Part shown: positions 51,872-63,790 of the stretch, in pieces
How the letters are laid out: every line of letters starts with the position of its first letter
Position numbering within the stretch: position 1 is the first letter of the stretch
Assembly: GCF_027244095.1 (NCBI RefSeq)
Contig: NC_069657.1
Location: 143,774,857 to 143,838,856 of the forward strand
Direction: 5' to 3'
DNA from: Hemicordylus capensis
Taxonomy: Eukaryota > Chordata > Lepidosauria > Squamata > Cordylidae
Length of the DNA: 64,000 bases
Notes under the pieces: model-generated
Seen by the model: only the letters and a program-made list of their open reading frames with translations
The model's database searches: none
What the model was told of the DNA's origin: nothing
Program-made: the position numbers and the translations under genes

Positions 51872-52113
51872 AATATTTATTTATTTTATTTATGTTTTAC
51901 ATTTTATATCCTGCTCTTCCTCCAAGGAGCCCAGAGCAGTGTACTACATACTTAAGTTTCTGCTCACAACAACCCTGTGAAGTAGGTTAGGCTGAGAGAG
52001 AAGTGACTGGCCCAGAGTTACCCAGCAAGTCTCATGGCTGAATGGGGATTTGAACTCGGGTCTCCCCAGTCCTAGTCCATCACTCTAACCACTACACCAC
52101 ACTGGCTTTCATG
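51872..52113 (-). mobile_element. MIR-like tRNA-derived SINE, well preserved
   Basis: On the minus strand: GTGTAGTGGTTAGAGTGATG (A-box), the inverse of GGGGATTTGAACTCGGGTCT (B-box), the core containing CTGGGCCAGTCACTTC, and a (AAATA)n 3' end at 51872. It is nearly full length and the best copy of this family here. Confidence 0.8.
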
Positions 52114-52752
52114 CAGGGATGCATTAGCAGAAACATTTCAACCCACAACTTAACATATTCCCATCCCACACATTTCTTTCCCCACTCCCCCTCTGTCTCT
52201 AAAGAGGATTTGGGCCCCCCCCGGGGTGTGTGGATGCCCTTCGGCCCAGAGGTAAGAGCGCCTCTGATGTGAAACCTTCACCCATAATGGTGTATGCATA
52301 TTTTTTCCACAGTTACCCATGTGTAGGAAAAATGCTACCCATAAAAAAGCCTGCAGTGGCTTCAAAAAATGTGCGCTAGCTGCAAAACAGGAATTTGGGC
52401 TTTTTTTGTGAGTGTGTGTTCACAAAATGATGTATATTGCCTCTCCCCACCCCCCATCTACAAGTTATCTCTGCAAACATAATCATAACCCTTTCAGCAG
52501 AAGGCGGCTGAGGGAAACTTTTCTGTGCTGGCTTTCCTTGGTATTGCTGTGAATTAAGGCGATGCTGTGCCTGCCCATGCTAGTCACCAAAGCCAGCATG
52601 GAGGTTTTTTCTAAACTGCTACTGGTCTTGAATACCTAAGGACAAAGCTAGATGCGATGGGGCAGCCATATTGGTTTTGTCCTGTATTTGTCCTGTTCTC
52701 ATATCAAGTGTGTGTATGCAGGGGGCAACATCTGATTTTTTTACATCTAAAG

Positions 52753-52905
52753 CAGGGTTTCTTAATCTTGGGCCCCCAGATGTTGTTGGACTACAACTCC
52801 TGTCAACAATCCATTACCACATGTCACCAGACATGGCCTTTGCGGCTGAGGATGATGGGAGTTGTATTCCAACAACATCTGGGGGCCCAAGGTTAAGAAA
52901 CCCTG
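52753..52905. mobile_element. Palindromic MITE, ACTACAACTCCCATCAT family, perfect target duplication
   Basis: It starts CAGGGTTTCTTAATCTTGGG and ends with the inverse, CCAAGGTTAAGAAACCCTG. It is flanked by ATCTAAAG on both sides (52745-52752 and 52906-52913). The ends are almost identical, so it is among the youngest copies. Confidence 0.92.
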
Positions 52906-53404
52906 ATCTAAAGGGACATGTGGGGGAGGGGAGGGGAGCCTTCTTCCACCATGTCTCCCTGCACGCCATTGCTTCAGGCAGTTTTCTCTCAGCTTGGCTC
53001 ACTTCTGGTGCTGAAGGTGGAGTGGGAGAAAAGTTCCTGTGGTCATGGATTGTTGTGGGTAGCTAAAGTGGGGGAGGCAGTAGTGGCTCATGACATGTTA
53101 CTGCCTTAAGTGACACACTCAAAAGTGCCCTCTTCTTCTTTCTCTCCCTTTCCTCGTGTTTCTTTTAAAACCACATCCCAAATTCCTTCTTCCAAATCTC
53201 TCCCCTTTCTTTTTCTATTGGGAAGAGGAAATGTGGCATAGTAGTGCCATTTTGCCTTCCTTCCTCTGCTAGGTAGGCTGCCAAGATGCCCCTGAGAACT
53301 GTTTGAGAACCAGAATGGCCACCTGAAGTGAAGTGAAGTGGGTCCAGCTGCGGGGAAAGCATTCAGTTCCCCTAACCTGCATGCTCCCGTGGATGTAAAA
53401 ATAG

Positions 53405-53507
53405 ATAGGAACATACGAAGCTGTCATATACTGAGTTAGGCCATTGGTATATCTAGCTCAGAATTGTCTTCACAGACTGGCAGAGGCTTCTCCAAGGTTT
53501 TTTAAAT

Positions 53508-53544
<37 letters not shown>

Positions 53545-53882
53545 GAATTTCTATAGCGCCTTTCATTAAAAACAATCTCAAGACGGTTTACAAAAGTTTA
53601 AAAAACCATGCAATAAAATGACAATTAAACTATTAAGCTAAAAATATAAAAACAAACCAAATTTAAAATCTATAAAATACAAGCATAAAAACGATACACG
53701 GATAAGTGGATTTTAGGTTGCAGGTAGGAGTCTCTCTCTCAGCCCTGTCTTGGAGGAGCCAGGGACGTAGGGGAATATCTTACAGTGCTCAAACTTCTAG
53801 TCTCCCATTCATATGCAAGCAGGGTGGATCCTGCTTAGCTAAGGGGACAAGTCATGTTTGCTACCATAAGACCAGCTCTCCT
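53405..53882 (-). mobile_element. 5S/tRNA composite SINE split by a retroelement tail
   Basis: On the minus strand the 5S-like head reads CCCCTTAGCTAAGCAGGATC, then ACCCTGCTT, then AATGGGAGAC. The body continues on the other side of an insertion at 53500-53714. Uninterrupted sister copies read CCAAGGTTGCAGGCAGG across this point. Confidence 0.85.
53500..53714 (-). mobile_element. Retroelement 3' end with (ATTG)n tail, nested in a SINE
   Basis: AGGTT is repeated at both junctions (53495-53499 and 53715-53719). The insert has an (ATTG)n tract (about 53511-53542), then TTCTATAGCGCCTTTCATTA and AAGACGGTTTACAAAAG, the inverse of an L2/CR1-type 3' end. It is the younger of the two insertions. Confidence 0.75.
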
Positions 53883-53889
53883 CTCTATA

Positions 53890-56430
53890 AGACCTGATCT
53901 CCATTCCCTGGTTATACTGGCACTGTAGTGCTAGTGTTAAGATGGGGAATTGTTTCAACATTTTACCATTTAGCTGTCTGTCAAATCTGCCTGCCTTTTT
54001 GCAGACATCAGTTAATCTCCACCACCCCTCCAGATCTGGTGCATATCCATTGAATAATGGCGGAGATACAGCAGTTTAAATATCATTGCTTAAAAATTTA
54101 AGTGTTGGCTAGCTTTTTGCCATCAGATAACATATTTTATAATTTCTGGCTGGGCACTTACTAAACAGGTGGCATTTTGGGAAAGCTCTGTGCCTTGTAG
54201 AAATGCACCAGGCATAAATTCATCAGGGGCATCTCTAGCAAGTGATTAGGGAAGCTGGTTCTGTTGAATTTCTGCCTGGCTGCAGCCTTCCCTACCCAGT
54301 ATCCAGCCAGTTGAAAGATCAAGGCAAAGTGTAGGTGCATGAAGCCTCATAGCTAAAGCAGCATAATATACCAGACTGTGTCTTTATAGTTTATATGGTG
54401 CAGAAGTTAAGATGTGCACCTTAATTTGCAATTTCCCTGCTTTTTAGAGCACCAGTGAAAATTGAAAGCACTTTAACTTTCATCTTAAATTGAAGGGCCT
54501 TAGACGACTGAATTTATTCATGGATGAGGCATACATGTGAACAACAAATTTGCTGCTTGTCACAATTTGGCCCTCACAGTGGTGTGAGAAAAGCCAGTTT
54601 GTGTAAGTTTCAGCATGTGGCCTGCACAGCTCACCTATCTGCTCCCCAGCACAGTGCCCCATCTATTACCCATTATCCTGTATGTGAGAAAGAACAAGTT
54701 AGCAAAGACACAAAACATGTGCATGCTTTTGGATCAGCTGAAGGTTGCTCCTCCTCCAGATCTATATCGTTCTCTATGTGTAGGAGGGTGTTGCTGTCGA
54801 TGAGATCAATATTCTAAAAATCTGTTTTTCTCCCCATTCCTCTATTCTCTCCTCCTCAGTCCATTTATATGGTCTATTTTTACTGTGAAAGAAAAAGACA
54901 AAACCCATGGGTGCAAGCAAAAGATTAATTAACAAGCTTGTTTCCCAAATTTCCCACCGTGTTTTGAACACTGATGTTTTTCCTCAGGGAAAACTATGCA
55001 AGGTATGCACTAAAATTAATATTCTGCTTGATTCCAATCTCTTCCATCTTACTCCAGAGTAAGTGTGCTATTTTTACAGTTATATAATTGTACATTCCAT
55101 GCAGGTTTTCTGAGTCAAACAGTTTTGCCTTCTGCTGTTTGGTGTGGCATGACTCTCTTTCTGGTGGCTTTATTTAGTGCCAGCCATTTAAGGGACATGG
55201 ACCAACACATACAATTAACTCATTGTTGGCCACCCTGAGCCTGATGGGATATATATCCAGTGAGATGGAAGCCATCCAACATAATGTCACCCTTTTGTGT
55301 GACCAAGCAACAGAATTCAGGATAGGGCTATGCAGATGAAGGGGTGGAGCAACTTTGATTTTCAAAGGCTGTCCTCAACAGAGCACCCAGCTCTCAATGG
55401 TACAGCATCGGTGAGTAATGCTTGCCATTAGCTCCTGTGGAGAAAAAATAGTTGCACTTGGTGTCTTTGCACCAAGTAAACACACTACGCACTTCAAGCA
55501 CTGGGTGACTCCACTAAGAGCAGTGCAATGCACCTCTGGGCACAGAGACTCATTGTTGCATTTTAGGGGAGCTTGCAACATCCAAGCCTTTCCTCCACAG
55601 ACACTCTGTCAGTCACACCCAAGGGCATTTTTCTGGTAAATACACATATACACACTTTTGCTGTTCAGCAGTGGTAGCAAGTTACTAAGAGCCAGGCTCT
55701 GCATTACAGTCCTCATTTCAAAAGGAGCCATATGTATGCTGGATGCCATAGCTATATGTATGTGTGTCTGACTGCCAAGAAACCTGAAACTTCACGAAAG
55801 ACTGAAAGACCAAATGGGAGGGAATCAGAGGCAAATACACAGAGGAGCAGGAGCTACTAGTGGTCACCACACTCTCTCAGCCCATGGTTTTTTTCTACAT
55901 CTCTGTTTCCCCATGAGTTTGCTTAAAACCCTTCCCAGCTTTCCCTGTCTGTTTTTGGAGAGTCTCGGCATTCTCAAGAGTCAGTCACCAGTTAGTTTAT
56001 ACTGGAAATGCACCAGAACCAAGTAGTAACTATTCCTGAACTATTCAACGTCAGACTGCAGGTGAAAGTTACATGTTTGAATGCTCCCTCATGGAAAAGG
56101 CTCCCTGCACCCAGAAAATTAGCACACCAAGGAGAAGGCTGGATAAGCCTCACTACTCTTCTATGTGAAAGGAGGGTGTTTTCCTTGTAGCATTTATGTC
56201 CCACCTTGCTTCCATCCACTGTGGAGCTCAAGGTGGCATACACAAGGAGTTGTCACAGTCACCCCTCCAAGCACTGTCTAGAGGGTGACCCCCTTACGTA
56301 CCCTCAGACCACACCCTGGGACACAAGCAGCTCTTCACTTGTCACCTGAAGTTGTGTAGTCCAGGAAAAGGTTTAGAAGATACAAGTCATTTAATGGTAT
56401 GAGAGAAAGACATGCTGTTCTGGTAGCTCC
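53890..56430. other. Intergenic sequence, no gene seen
   Basis: Unique AT-balanced sequence. Open frames are short and I recognise no exon or repeat family. Confidence 0.4.
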
Positions 56431-56431
56431 A

Positions 56432-56586
56432 GGTATTCACATCAATTTTGGAGGATGACTACAATGGAAGGAAGCCCGGGCGGGTGCGCAGCTGGGGGAG
56501 TCAGTCATGTGACTTGCCTCGGGGGGGCAAGGCAGGGGGCCCTCAGACAACTGTCTCCCCTTGCCCTATTATAGTTATGCCCCTGC
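56432..56586 (+). mobile_element. Left-truncated MITE of the CAGGGGCGTAAC family
   Basis: The interior GGAGTCAGTCATGTGACTTG and the right end TATTATAGTTATGCCCCTG match the inverse of the 22067-22277 copy. The left end is missing. Confidence 0.7.
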
Positions 56587-56925
56587 ATCAGAATGAGATG
56601 ATGATGGTGGGAGTAGGATGCTGAGGGGGGTAGGAATGGCTTGTACCATTTCAGACCTCATAGGAGGGAGGGAGCATCCATGTATGGAGGAAGGGAGCAT
56701 ACAGTGGGTGCTCTGCTCTCCTATGTATACAGAGCCCCTTCAGGTAGAAATCTAACTTTTCAAGGAACCTGGTTCTCACCCACTAGGCGCTTTGCCTGCT
56801 GTTCCTGTGTTTCATTTGCAGGGAGCTGCTCGTTTTTGTTAATGTAGGGGAGCATTCAGTGATGTGATCCTTCACTTGCAGCCTGATGTGGCTCAGTCCA
56901 TTCTGTCACCTCCTCCTCCACAGTC

Positions 56926-57097
56926 CAGGGGCATAGCTAGCGGAGTGCAGGCCTGTTTGCCCCCTCCCCGGTGTGCCCTCGGAATGAGGGAGACAATGAA
57001 GAAAATAAGGAGAAGCGGAGCTGGTGGCCCCGCCCTCACGAGTTGGGAGGCCCGGGGTCTTGGTGGAACCCACCTGCGATTGTAGCTCCTACACCCC
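56926..57097 (+). mobile_element. hAT-type MITE (GGGGCATAGCTAGG family)
   Basis: It starts CAGGGGCATAGCTAGCGG, has GGAATGAGGGAGACAATGAA inside, and ends GTAGCTCCTACACCCC. No target duplication is clear. Confidence 0.75.
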
Positions 57098-57419
57098 AGC
57101 TCAGCAGTCGCCACAGTTCCTTCCTGCAAACGGCGGCAGCATTGCATGCGGCTGGTGCTGAGGTGGTACATGCAATGGTACGGCCTGTGTCCAGGCTCTA
57201 CCCATCCTTCTTATTCAAGACTCCTCCACTTTGGCCCGTCAGCTGCTGGAGTCCTGGACCGCAACTCCCCTCGTCCTTGGCCACAGTGGCCAAGTGTCAG
57301 GGATGAAGGGAGCTGTGGTCCTCCAACATCTGCAGGTGCGGGGCCGAAGCCATGCAGCAACCCTGTAAATCTCAGCGCTGCCCAGAAAAAGCAAGCCAGG
57401 AAAGCGTGGCGCGTAAAAT

Positions 57420-57960
57420 AGCGCAAGGAAGCTGGGGGCGGGGGGGGGGGGGGAAGAGTCGGAGGGGCGTGTCCTTTGACGTCAGAAGGCATCCTGCTCT
57501 CCCTTTGGAGAAAGAGGCGATGAAGGACGCTCGCGGCGGTGGCTGTCGGAGGCTCAGCGGCGGTGACAGTGCTCGCGAGGCCGCCTTGTCACAGACAGCA
57601 GGGTGAGTTGCCTTGGCGCAAACGCCGGGCCGGCGTCTTTCTTTTTCAGGCCCGGCCCTAGAGTGCCGCTGGCTGTGTTCGGAGAACCCCCGGCGACGTC
57701 TGCCTCTGGCATCACCCATGGCATGGGAGGAGGCTTCGAGGTGGGAAGGGAGCAGACGGTGCCCAATCGGAGAGGGGCCCTGAGGGGGCAAAGCAGGGGT
57801 GAGGCTGGTGATTGATAGCTTTTTTGTGCAGGGAGCGGAGAACCACCTGCGGGGGGGGGGGGGACGGGACGTGCGCGCGCTGAGGGGCAGGATAGCAGCC
57901 CCTTCTCTCTTTCTCTCTGGACTAGACTGAGTGGAGGTGGGGCCCCCCGGACCTTAGTGA
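57420..57960 (+). promoter_or_regulatory. Strong CpG island with full CRE; candidate first exon of a plus-strand gene
   Basis: CpG density is high. A perfect palindromic CRE, TGACGTCA, lies at 57477-57484. About 120 bp downstream, AGCAGG/GTGAGT gives a good donor with the exon end at 57602. An ATG at 57518 (GCGATGAAGG) stays open to the donor (MKDARGGGCRRLSG...), but coding is not proven. From remembered human gene order SLC43A3 lies divergent from RTN4RL2, so this may be its untranslated first exon. No SLC43A3 coding exon is visible to 64 kb. Confidence 0.6.
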
Positions 57961-59035
57961 GGAGGTATGACGGGAATACGAAAGGACGCCTTGGAGATCT
58001 AAAGCGGTGGGTGGATGCAGGGGGATTTGCAGTCCGCTTCAATGAACGTTTACTTGGACATATGGCCCAATACATTGGTATTGGGCTCCAGTCCTTAGGT
58101 GTACTTTCCTGCTGGAAGCAAACCTCTTGGAACACAGGGAGGCTCATGTCTGCCTAAATGTGCACAGATCGGATTCTTATTTCGGAATAAGTATGCACAG
58201 CCTTAGTTCCAGACCTTGTAGGAGACCATGGAAAAGTTTGTGAGAAACTGTAACTTTCGCACTATAAGCCTGACTAAGGTCTTATGGATAGGAAAAGTTA
58301 GAGCAACAAAGAAATAAGAGGCAGCCCACAGTAGAGCCTGGTAAGAGCAGCAGCTGTTATGAGTTTGTACCCAGTGTGTGCAAATAAACCAGGGCAGTGA
58401 AACCAATAAATCCATTCCAGCCAAATATAGCATTCTGCACTGAATTACATTGTGTAGATCACCTGAAATTGCTCTGGCCTCTGAAAGGCAAGCCAAAGAA
58501 AGAAGTACAGCACTTCTGAAAAATGTTCACGGTTGGATTTTGGGGAAACTGATGTTTCAGAGCAACCCGCTATAGCAGAAGTTAGCATAGATGGTTATGG
58601 AAGTTAGCATTGGTGGATATGGCTTTTGGGGAGGTCTGAGTCTCTGGAGCAGAGCTTGCAGCTAGTTTGCATCCCTTGGTGTCCTCTGGTGGTTTTCTGG
58701 GCCCATGGGACAAATAGAAGTGGTGCTGCTACTAGATACAGTCATAGGGGTTTTTTGGGAAGGGAATAGATCTTGCTTAGTAGGTGTTTGAAGAAACCCA
58801 AGAGAAGCTCTTTGGCTGAAGACAAATGGTCGTCTCTCCCCTTGCCCCGAGTGTTGAAGGTGGTTTGAAAGGAGGACCACTCCTTGTGGCATGTATGTCC
58901 ATCCCATTGCTCTCTTTGGTAAACAGGTCTGGCAGTTCTTTTTATTGCTTCAAAAGCTGTTTGACCAGAGGTGACACTGGGCAAAAGCAATCTGTGCGTG
59001 CGCTATGGATATAAAGATTCTCTCATACCATGCTA
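57961..59035. other. Likely intron 1 of the candidate plus-strand gene
   Basis: Nothing recognised as an exon or repeat. Fragments near 58155-58203 resemble the short TGCATAG/GAATAAG palindromic family. Confidence 0.3.
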
Positions 59036-59145
59036 AGGCTGCAGCCCTGTGCGTATTCACCTGTGAAGTTGCTGGACTATTATCTGTCCACCCTTACTAT
59101 GGGACTCACTTGCTTCTGAGTAAATATGCATAGGGTCGGGCTTAA
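59036..59145. mobile_element. Short palindromic repeat (TGCAGTCCTATGCAC family)
   Basis: The left arm GGCTGCAGCCCTGTGCGTAT and the right arm GGGACTCACTTGCTTCTGAG, then TAAATATGCATAGGGTC, are degraded inverse halves of the family at 4172-4262. Confidence 0.5.
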
Positions 59146-60287
59146 ATTTCTTAAAGGTGACTGTCTGCCTCCAGTCAGTCACTCTCTTTCTCAGGTCCTG
59201 TCCACTGTTTGTGGTCCTGAAATGGCACATAAGTAGGCAGCAAAAGGAAACAGTAACTTTTGAGATGTACAAACTTTTTTTTTTGCCACTTTGGTGCTCA
59301 TGAGCAAGAATGTGTTCTGTGCCCTTGTATGTTTCTGAGGCTGGCTCAAGGGTATGTTTGGCACAGTCCCCTTCCTTTCATCTTCCCCTTGCTCAATTAT
59401 TACCAAACAGTTTGTACAGGCTCTGCTGTTTGCTTGCTCATAAAATAGCTCTACTGGACAGGGTCTCTAGTTCCGTGCCCTGGGTGATCTCAGACTTTGG
59501 ACAAAGTGCTCGATTGTGTCTTTATTCATGCAGCCAAATACTCAGGGCCACATTCCAATCTGGTATAAATAAGTTTTGTGCATGTGGGAGACAAACAATT
59601 AGTGCAATTTGCCTATTCTCTAATCCATCCAATGACATGATGATGGTTGTATAGATCTAATTTATGAATACTGCATATTCTAGAGTCCAAAATTAGTCTC
59701 TCCCCCCCTCCCCGGCACAGTTCTTTAGTGGGGGGTGGGGGTGGTTGTCATTTAAATTCAGAGACCTTTTCTTTCAGGTAAATACAGGTATACTCTCTTT
59801 TTAAAAAACCCTTTCTTTAAGGGAGTTGTCTTAAATTCAGAGTCTTCTTTTATTTGGGTAAGAGGTGTTGTCTAGTCAATTTGCCTAGATCTGCTTTTCC
59901 TTTAGGTGCTTTCCAGTTCCACAAAGGCCTCATGATTCAGGGCAAGAGTCACCTTCCATCTCTGGCAAGGAGGAAGCTCTTTTTGGTGGACTGATCAAGA
60001 CCAAGGTATGGTTAAGTTACGGAATGTTTGTGTCCCTAAATATTCATATAAATCACAGCTTCTCTTAAATATCTTTGCTTCAGTAGGTCAGAATGCTGTA
60101 AAATGTTTCAGACTCTTCCCTGTCACTCTTCTTTTTTATTTAGATGAAAGCAAACTGTGTCTGTGCTGTATGGTGGTGGTAGTTCAGATGTGTATAGGTG
60201 TGTGTATGACAAACACATTTTCTGGTTAGGAATTAGTCTGGTCAATTGATGCACACTAAAGATCTGTGAGGACTCTGGTACCTTTTG

Positions 60288-60546
60288 AGCCCTGTTCAGA
60301 CATTATGTTGTATGAGTGTACAGAAGTCTTTACACACGTATGTGTTTTGTGTGAATGACTGTACTGCATTCTTTTAAAAAGTGATCCTGGGCACAGACTC
60401 CCTGAAATGCAGGATACAGATAGGAAGTGTACTGCTGTACCTGCATTCAACATAACATGTAAATAACTTCCCCTGTGTACAGATCTGTACCTATACAATC
60501 TGTGTACAGTGTTCATAAGTGCTGAACACAATGTTTCAATAAGGCT
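60288..60546. mobile_element. TG/CA-rich palindromic element
   Basis: It starts GCCCTGTTCAGACATTATGT and ends AACACAATGTTTCAATAAGGC, an inverted-repeat-like pair. The interior CAGATAGGAAGTGTACTGC matches the 10810-11180 element. Confidence 0.5.
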
Positions 60547-60559
60547 TAGATTGCAATGG

Positions 60560-61992
60560 TATTTCTCTGACTCCCCATGCTAATTCTGACCACCATTGAA
60601 AAATCGACTTCTGTGCTACTCACAAACAGTATTTAGGGTGACCAGATGCAATAGAGGACTGTGCTTCTGTGCTGTAATAGTTGAGCAAAAGAGAGAATTG
60701 CAGCAAGTGCAGCTTGCCACGAATGGGAAGGAAAATCTGTACCTGTTTACTTTCCTCTTCTGCAAAACTGTGAAAGATGCAGGAGCCACCTCCTCTTTGC
60801 ATCTCAGATTGAGATCTTTTCTGGAAAGTTTTGCTCTCATCTGGGACTTTTACACACAGCAGGCTTTACCACGTGTTTACAGGGAGGTTTTACTGTGAAC
60901 TCAAAGTTGTCTCAAAAAACCGACACAAATAGTGGATTTTTTTACCCCAGATATAAATTAGGTTGTACTCTAACACGCTGTGAAAAACCCGAATTGTGTA
61001 TGAACTACTCCCCAATAACTTTGGGGTAAATCTGGCCTGAATAGTACCCCCTCTATTCTGGAGCAGATGCAAGTTAAAGGGCTTTAAAAGCCCCATGTGA
61101 AAAACCTCCTGCTCAGGAAACAGAGTGTCACAAGTTTAGAAAATTTTCCTTTTCACTGTTTGGAAAGTCAACATAGCAGTTGGAATTAGAAACCAAGAAT
61201 AAATAGAGCTAGGCTGAAGCTAGTCAAGAAGCAAATCCCTTTTGGATTAGCCTTTGGCTATCATGAAGGATAAGAGCCATAAGAAACAGTTAAAGAAGGT
61301 TTCCTTGTTTGTTCATTGTGTGGATTGAACCTTTGGGGACCTAGTCAGTGAAGAACAGCAGCAAAGCTATTCTGTTACTCCTCTGATTAATTTTGAGTGG
61401 ATACTAGAATATTTCAGAATTGTCATAGGAATGCATACTACTTGCAGGAGTATTGCTCAACTGCCGTAAAGTGATTAGGATTCAGCTTGATAATGCAGAA
61501 ATCCCTTTAGAGATGCAAATGACCGTGAAAGTAATTTAGCTCAATCTCAGGTGTTCCTTTAGGCTGCATTCCTGAGTGCATTTACTAGGAATTTAGTCTC
61601 ATTGGTAGGACATGCTTTCAAGTAACCATGTATGAAATTGGGCTGCATGTCTCTTTAAGATAACACCTGGATATAGTTGGTGCTTCTTTTTATGGTATGA
61701 AAGCAATGTGCCCAATGAAAGATTTTGAGCTGGCTCAAGATAAACTTTTGGAGAACTTTGTACAAAACTAACTTCAGTATTATCCCTCAGATTTCAGGGA
61801 TTTTTAAATTTTATTTAGCTTGTGTGTTTATGTCTCATCTTTCTTCTTAATAAGCAAACTCAAGGTGGCTTGCGAAGGTTAAAAACAATAATCCAAATAC
61901 AAAAGATCAGAGGAAATTGAATCCCCCGTTAGGTCATTATTTAGAATAATTATATATGGCTTTGAATTAAATGAATCACTTGAATTGTTCAG
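60560..61992. other. Intergenic or intronic sequence, no exon seen
   Basis: Mostly unique. A LINE-like 3' end occurs at about 61805-61910 (inverse orientation, CTCAAGGTGGCTTGCGAAGG). No coding exon was recognised. Confidence 0.4.
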
Positions 61993-62282
61993 CTTTGTAG
62001 ACAGGCTGATCCAGTAGTTAGACTATGCCAGTGGCTGCTACACAACTACACACCATCGTAATGTGGTTGCTTGCGTTCAACCAGCAACAAAACCATACTG
62101 GTGGGGAAAGCAGCTAATGCAGCAACACTGGCAGACACTTTGTAGACAGGCTGATCCAGTAGTTAGACTATGCCAGCGGCTGCTACACAACTACACACCA
62201 TCGTAATGTGGTTGCTTGCATTCAACCAGCAACAAAACCATACTGGTGGGGAAAGCAGCTAATGCAGCAACACTGGCAGACA
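61993..62282. repeat. Tandem duplication, two 145-bp units
   Basis: Unit 1 is 61993-62137 and unit 2 is 62138-62282. They differ at two places only (GCCAGTGG/GCCAGCGG and TTGCGTTC/TTGCATTC), about 98.6% identity. The unit has no recognised gene or repeat family. The duplication is therefore recent relative to the old repeats around it. Confidence 0.97.
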
Positions 62283-62410
62283 CTCCCACAGCAACTCTGC
62301 CGCCCATCAATCACAATGTTGCTCACTCTCACAGTAACCATGATTAGAAAGGACTAACTGACATGCAAGGATGCCTGAATGGTTCCTTGATATCATCCAA
62401 CACAGTATGT

Positions 62411-62454
<44 letters not shown>
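62411..62454. repeat. (CA)n microsatellite
   Basis: About 22 uninterrupted CA units, the longest pure CA run in the window. Confidence 0.97.
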
Positions 62455-62456
<2 letters not shown>

Positions 62457-63254
62457 GCCACCTGTAACACATAGCCAGGCAGTTGAGCCTATAGTGCCTC
62501 CCACAGCACACGATATGTCTGATAGAAGGCCTATATGGAGGACCTAAAGGTTTGTGCTGTGGGAACACTGCAGACAATCAGGCTGTCCTTTGGGTGAGGC
62601 AACCAGGGCGATCGCCCCCAGCCCCGCGCTCGGACAGGCCCTGCACTTGGCGCACTGGCTGAGCAGCCTCTCCTCCTCTCTTTCTCCTCCTCCTCGATTG
62701 TCAGCGCCATGGCTGCTTTTCCCAGCTGCCAGCCACTCCGAGAGGAGTCATGTGACGCGGCCTGCAGGCGCATGCACCCTCTCTCCCCAGCCTCCACCAC
62801 CTTCAGCTGCTTTCTCCAATGGAGAAAAGGGCTGGAGGTGGTGGGGGCTGGCTCTGTTCTGCCCTGCCTCTGGAGCTGAGCGGCTGCAGGAGCACCAGCT
62901 CAGAGGCGGAGTGGACTGGGAGGAGGGGTGGGGAGGGGCCGATTGTTTGGACTTGGACAACAACTGCAAGCAAGAGGAAGGCTACTTAAATAACACCTTG
63001 CTCCAGAAGGCATTCCATATATGGAATTCCTCTCTCTCTTCTCCTTCCCATCTCATAGGATACAGATTATACAAATGCACAATCCGTTTTGATAACTGGA
63101 CTTCCCTGCTAACTGAACAAAGAGGCAACTTTTTAAAAGTTGTGGCCTTCTTAGATTTAGTGGGGGGTGGGCGGGGAGGGGGAAGCAACTACCCCTGTTC
63201 CACCCAGCATAGCATCTCTCGCAGTAGCGGTTTCTGGGATCTCCTTGGTGCTTC

Positions 63255-63365
63255 TTTGTAGATTGTGAGCCCCTTGCAGACTGGGAACCATCTTCTCTTT
63301 CCTTTTGCTTTACAAACCTTTTTGAGAACTATTTTCTTCACTGAAAAGTGTCATATAAATATGTA
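63255..63365 (+). mobile_element. Retroelement 3'-end fragment
   Basis: TAGATTGTGAGCCCCTTGCA, then GGGAACCATCTT, ending GTGTCATATAAATATG, is a diverged version of the 3' end at 19546-19680 (inverse). Confidence 0.55.
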
Positions 63366-63724
63366 ATTTTTATGATTAAGAATAATAATAAATAATGTGA
63401 TGTATACATCATGCACACAATGCATATTAGCATCACAGATACGCTTTTGCTGATCATATTGTATATGTCGGCATAATTTGCAATATGAAAAAAGTGTATA
63501 TGTATAGCAGTAGTAGTAATATTTACATATACATGAAGGGCCCTGCACATGCTGATTCGCCTCCAGCTCCCCCCCACCCGGACAGCCCTGCAAACAATGT
63601 TCATAACACTGTCCAAAACAATTTGGTTGTTTTGCTGCCTCTGTGAGGGGAATCAGTGTTCCGCAGGGGGACAGCATATGCACAATGAAGATGAAAGGTA
63701 TGATTAACAGGCTGTGGGTTTTCT

Positions 63725-63790
63725 GATAGCTCAGTAGGAAAGAGCAATGGTAAGGGACACTGGAGACCTGGGTGTGAGACCCCCCTGTGG
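63725..63790 (+). other. tRNA-like relic (SINE head)
   Basis: TGATAGCTCAGTAGGAAAGA resembles a tRNA D-arm/A-box, and GGGTGTGAGACCCC sits where the T-arm/B-box would be. It does not fold as a whole tRNA in my reading and no CCA or SINE body is clear. Most likely an old SINE head. Confidence 0.3.

Noticed and set aside
62554-63261. 235-codon open frame on the plus strand
   Set aside because: Ser/Pro/Gly-rich, no known domain, and it ends within a retroelement 3' end. It looks like a chance frame in GC-rich DNA.
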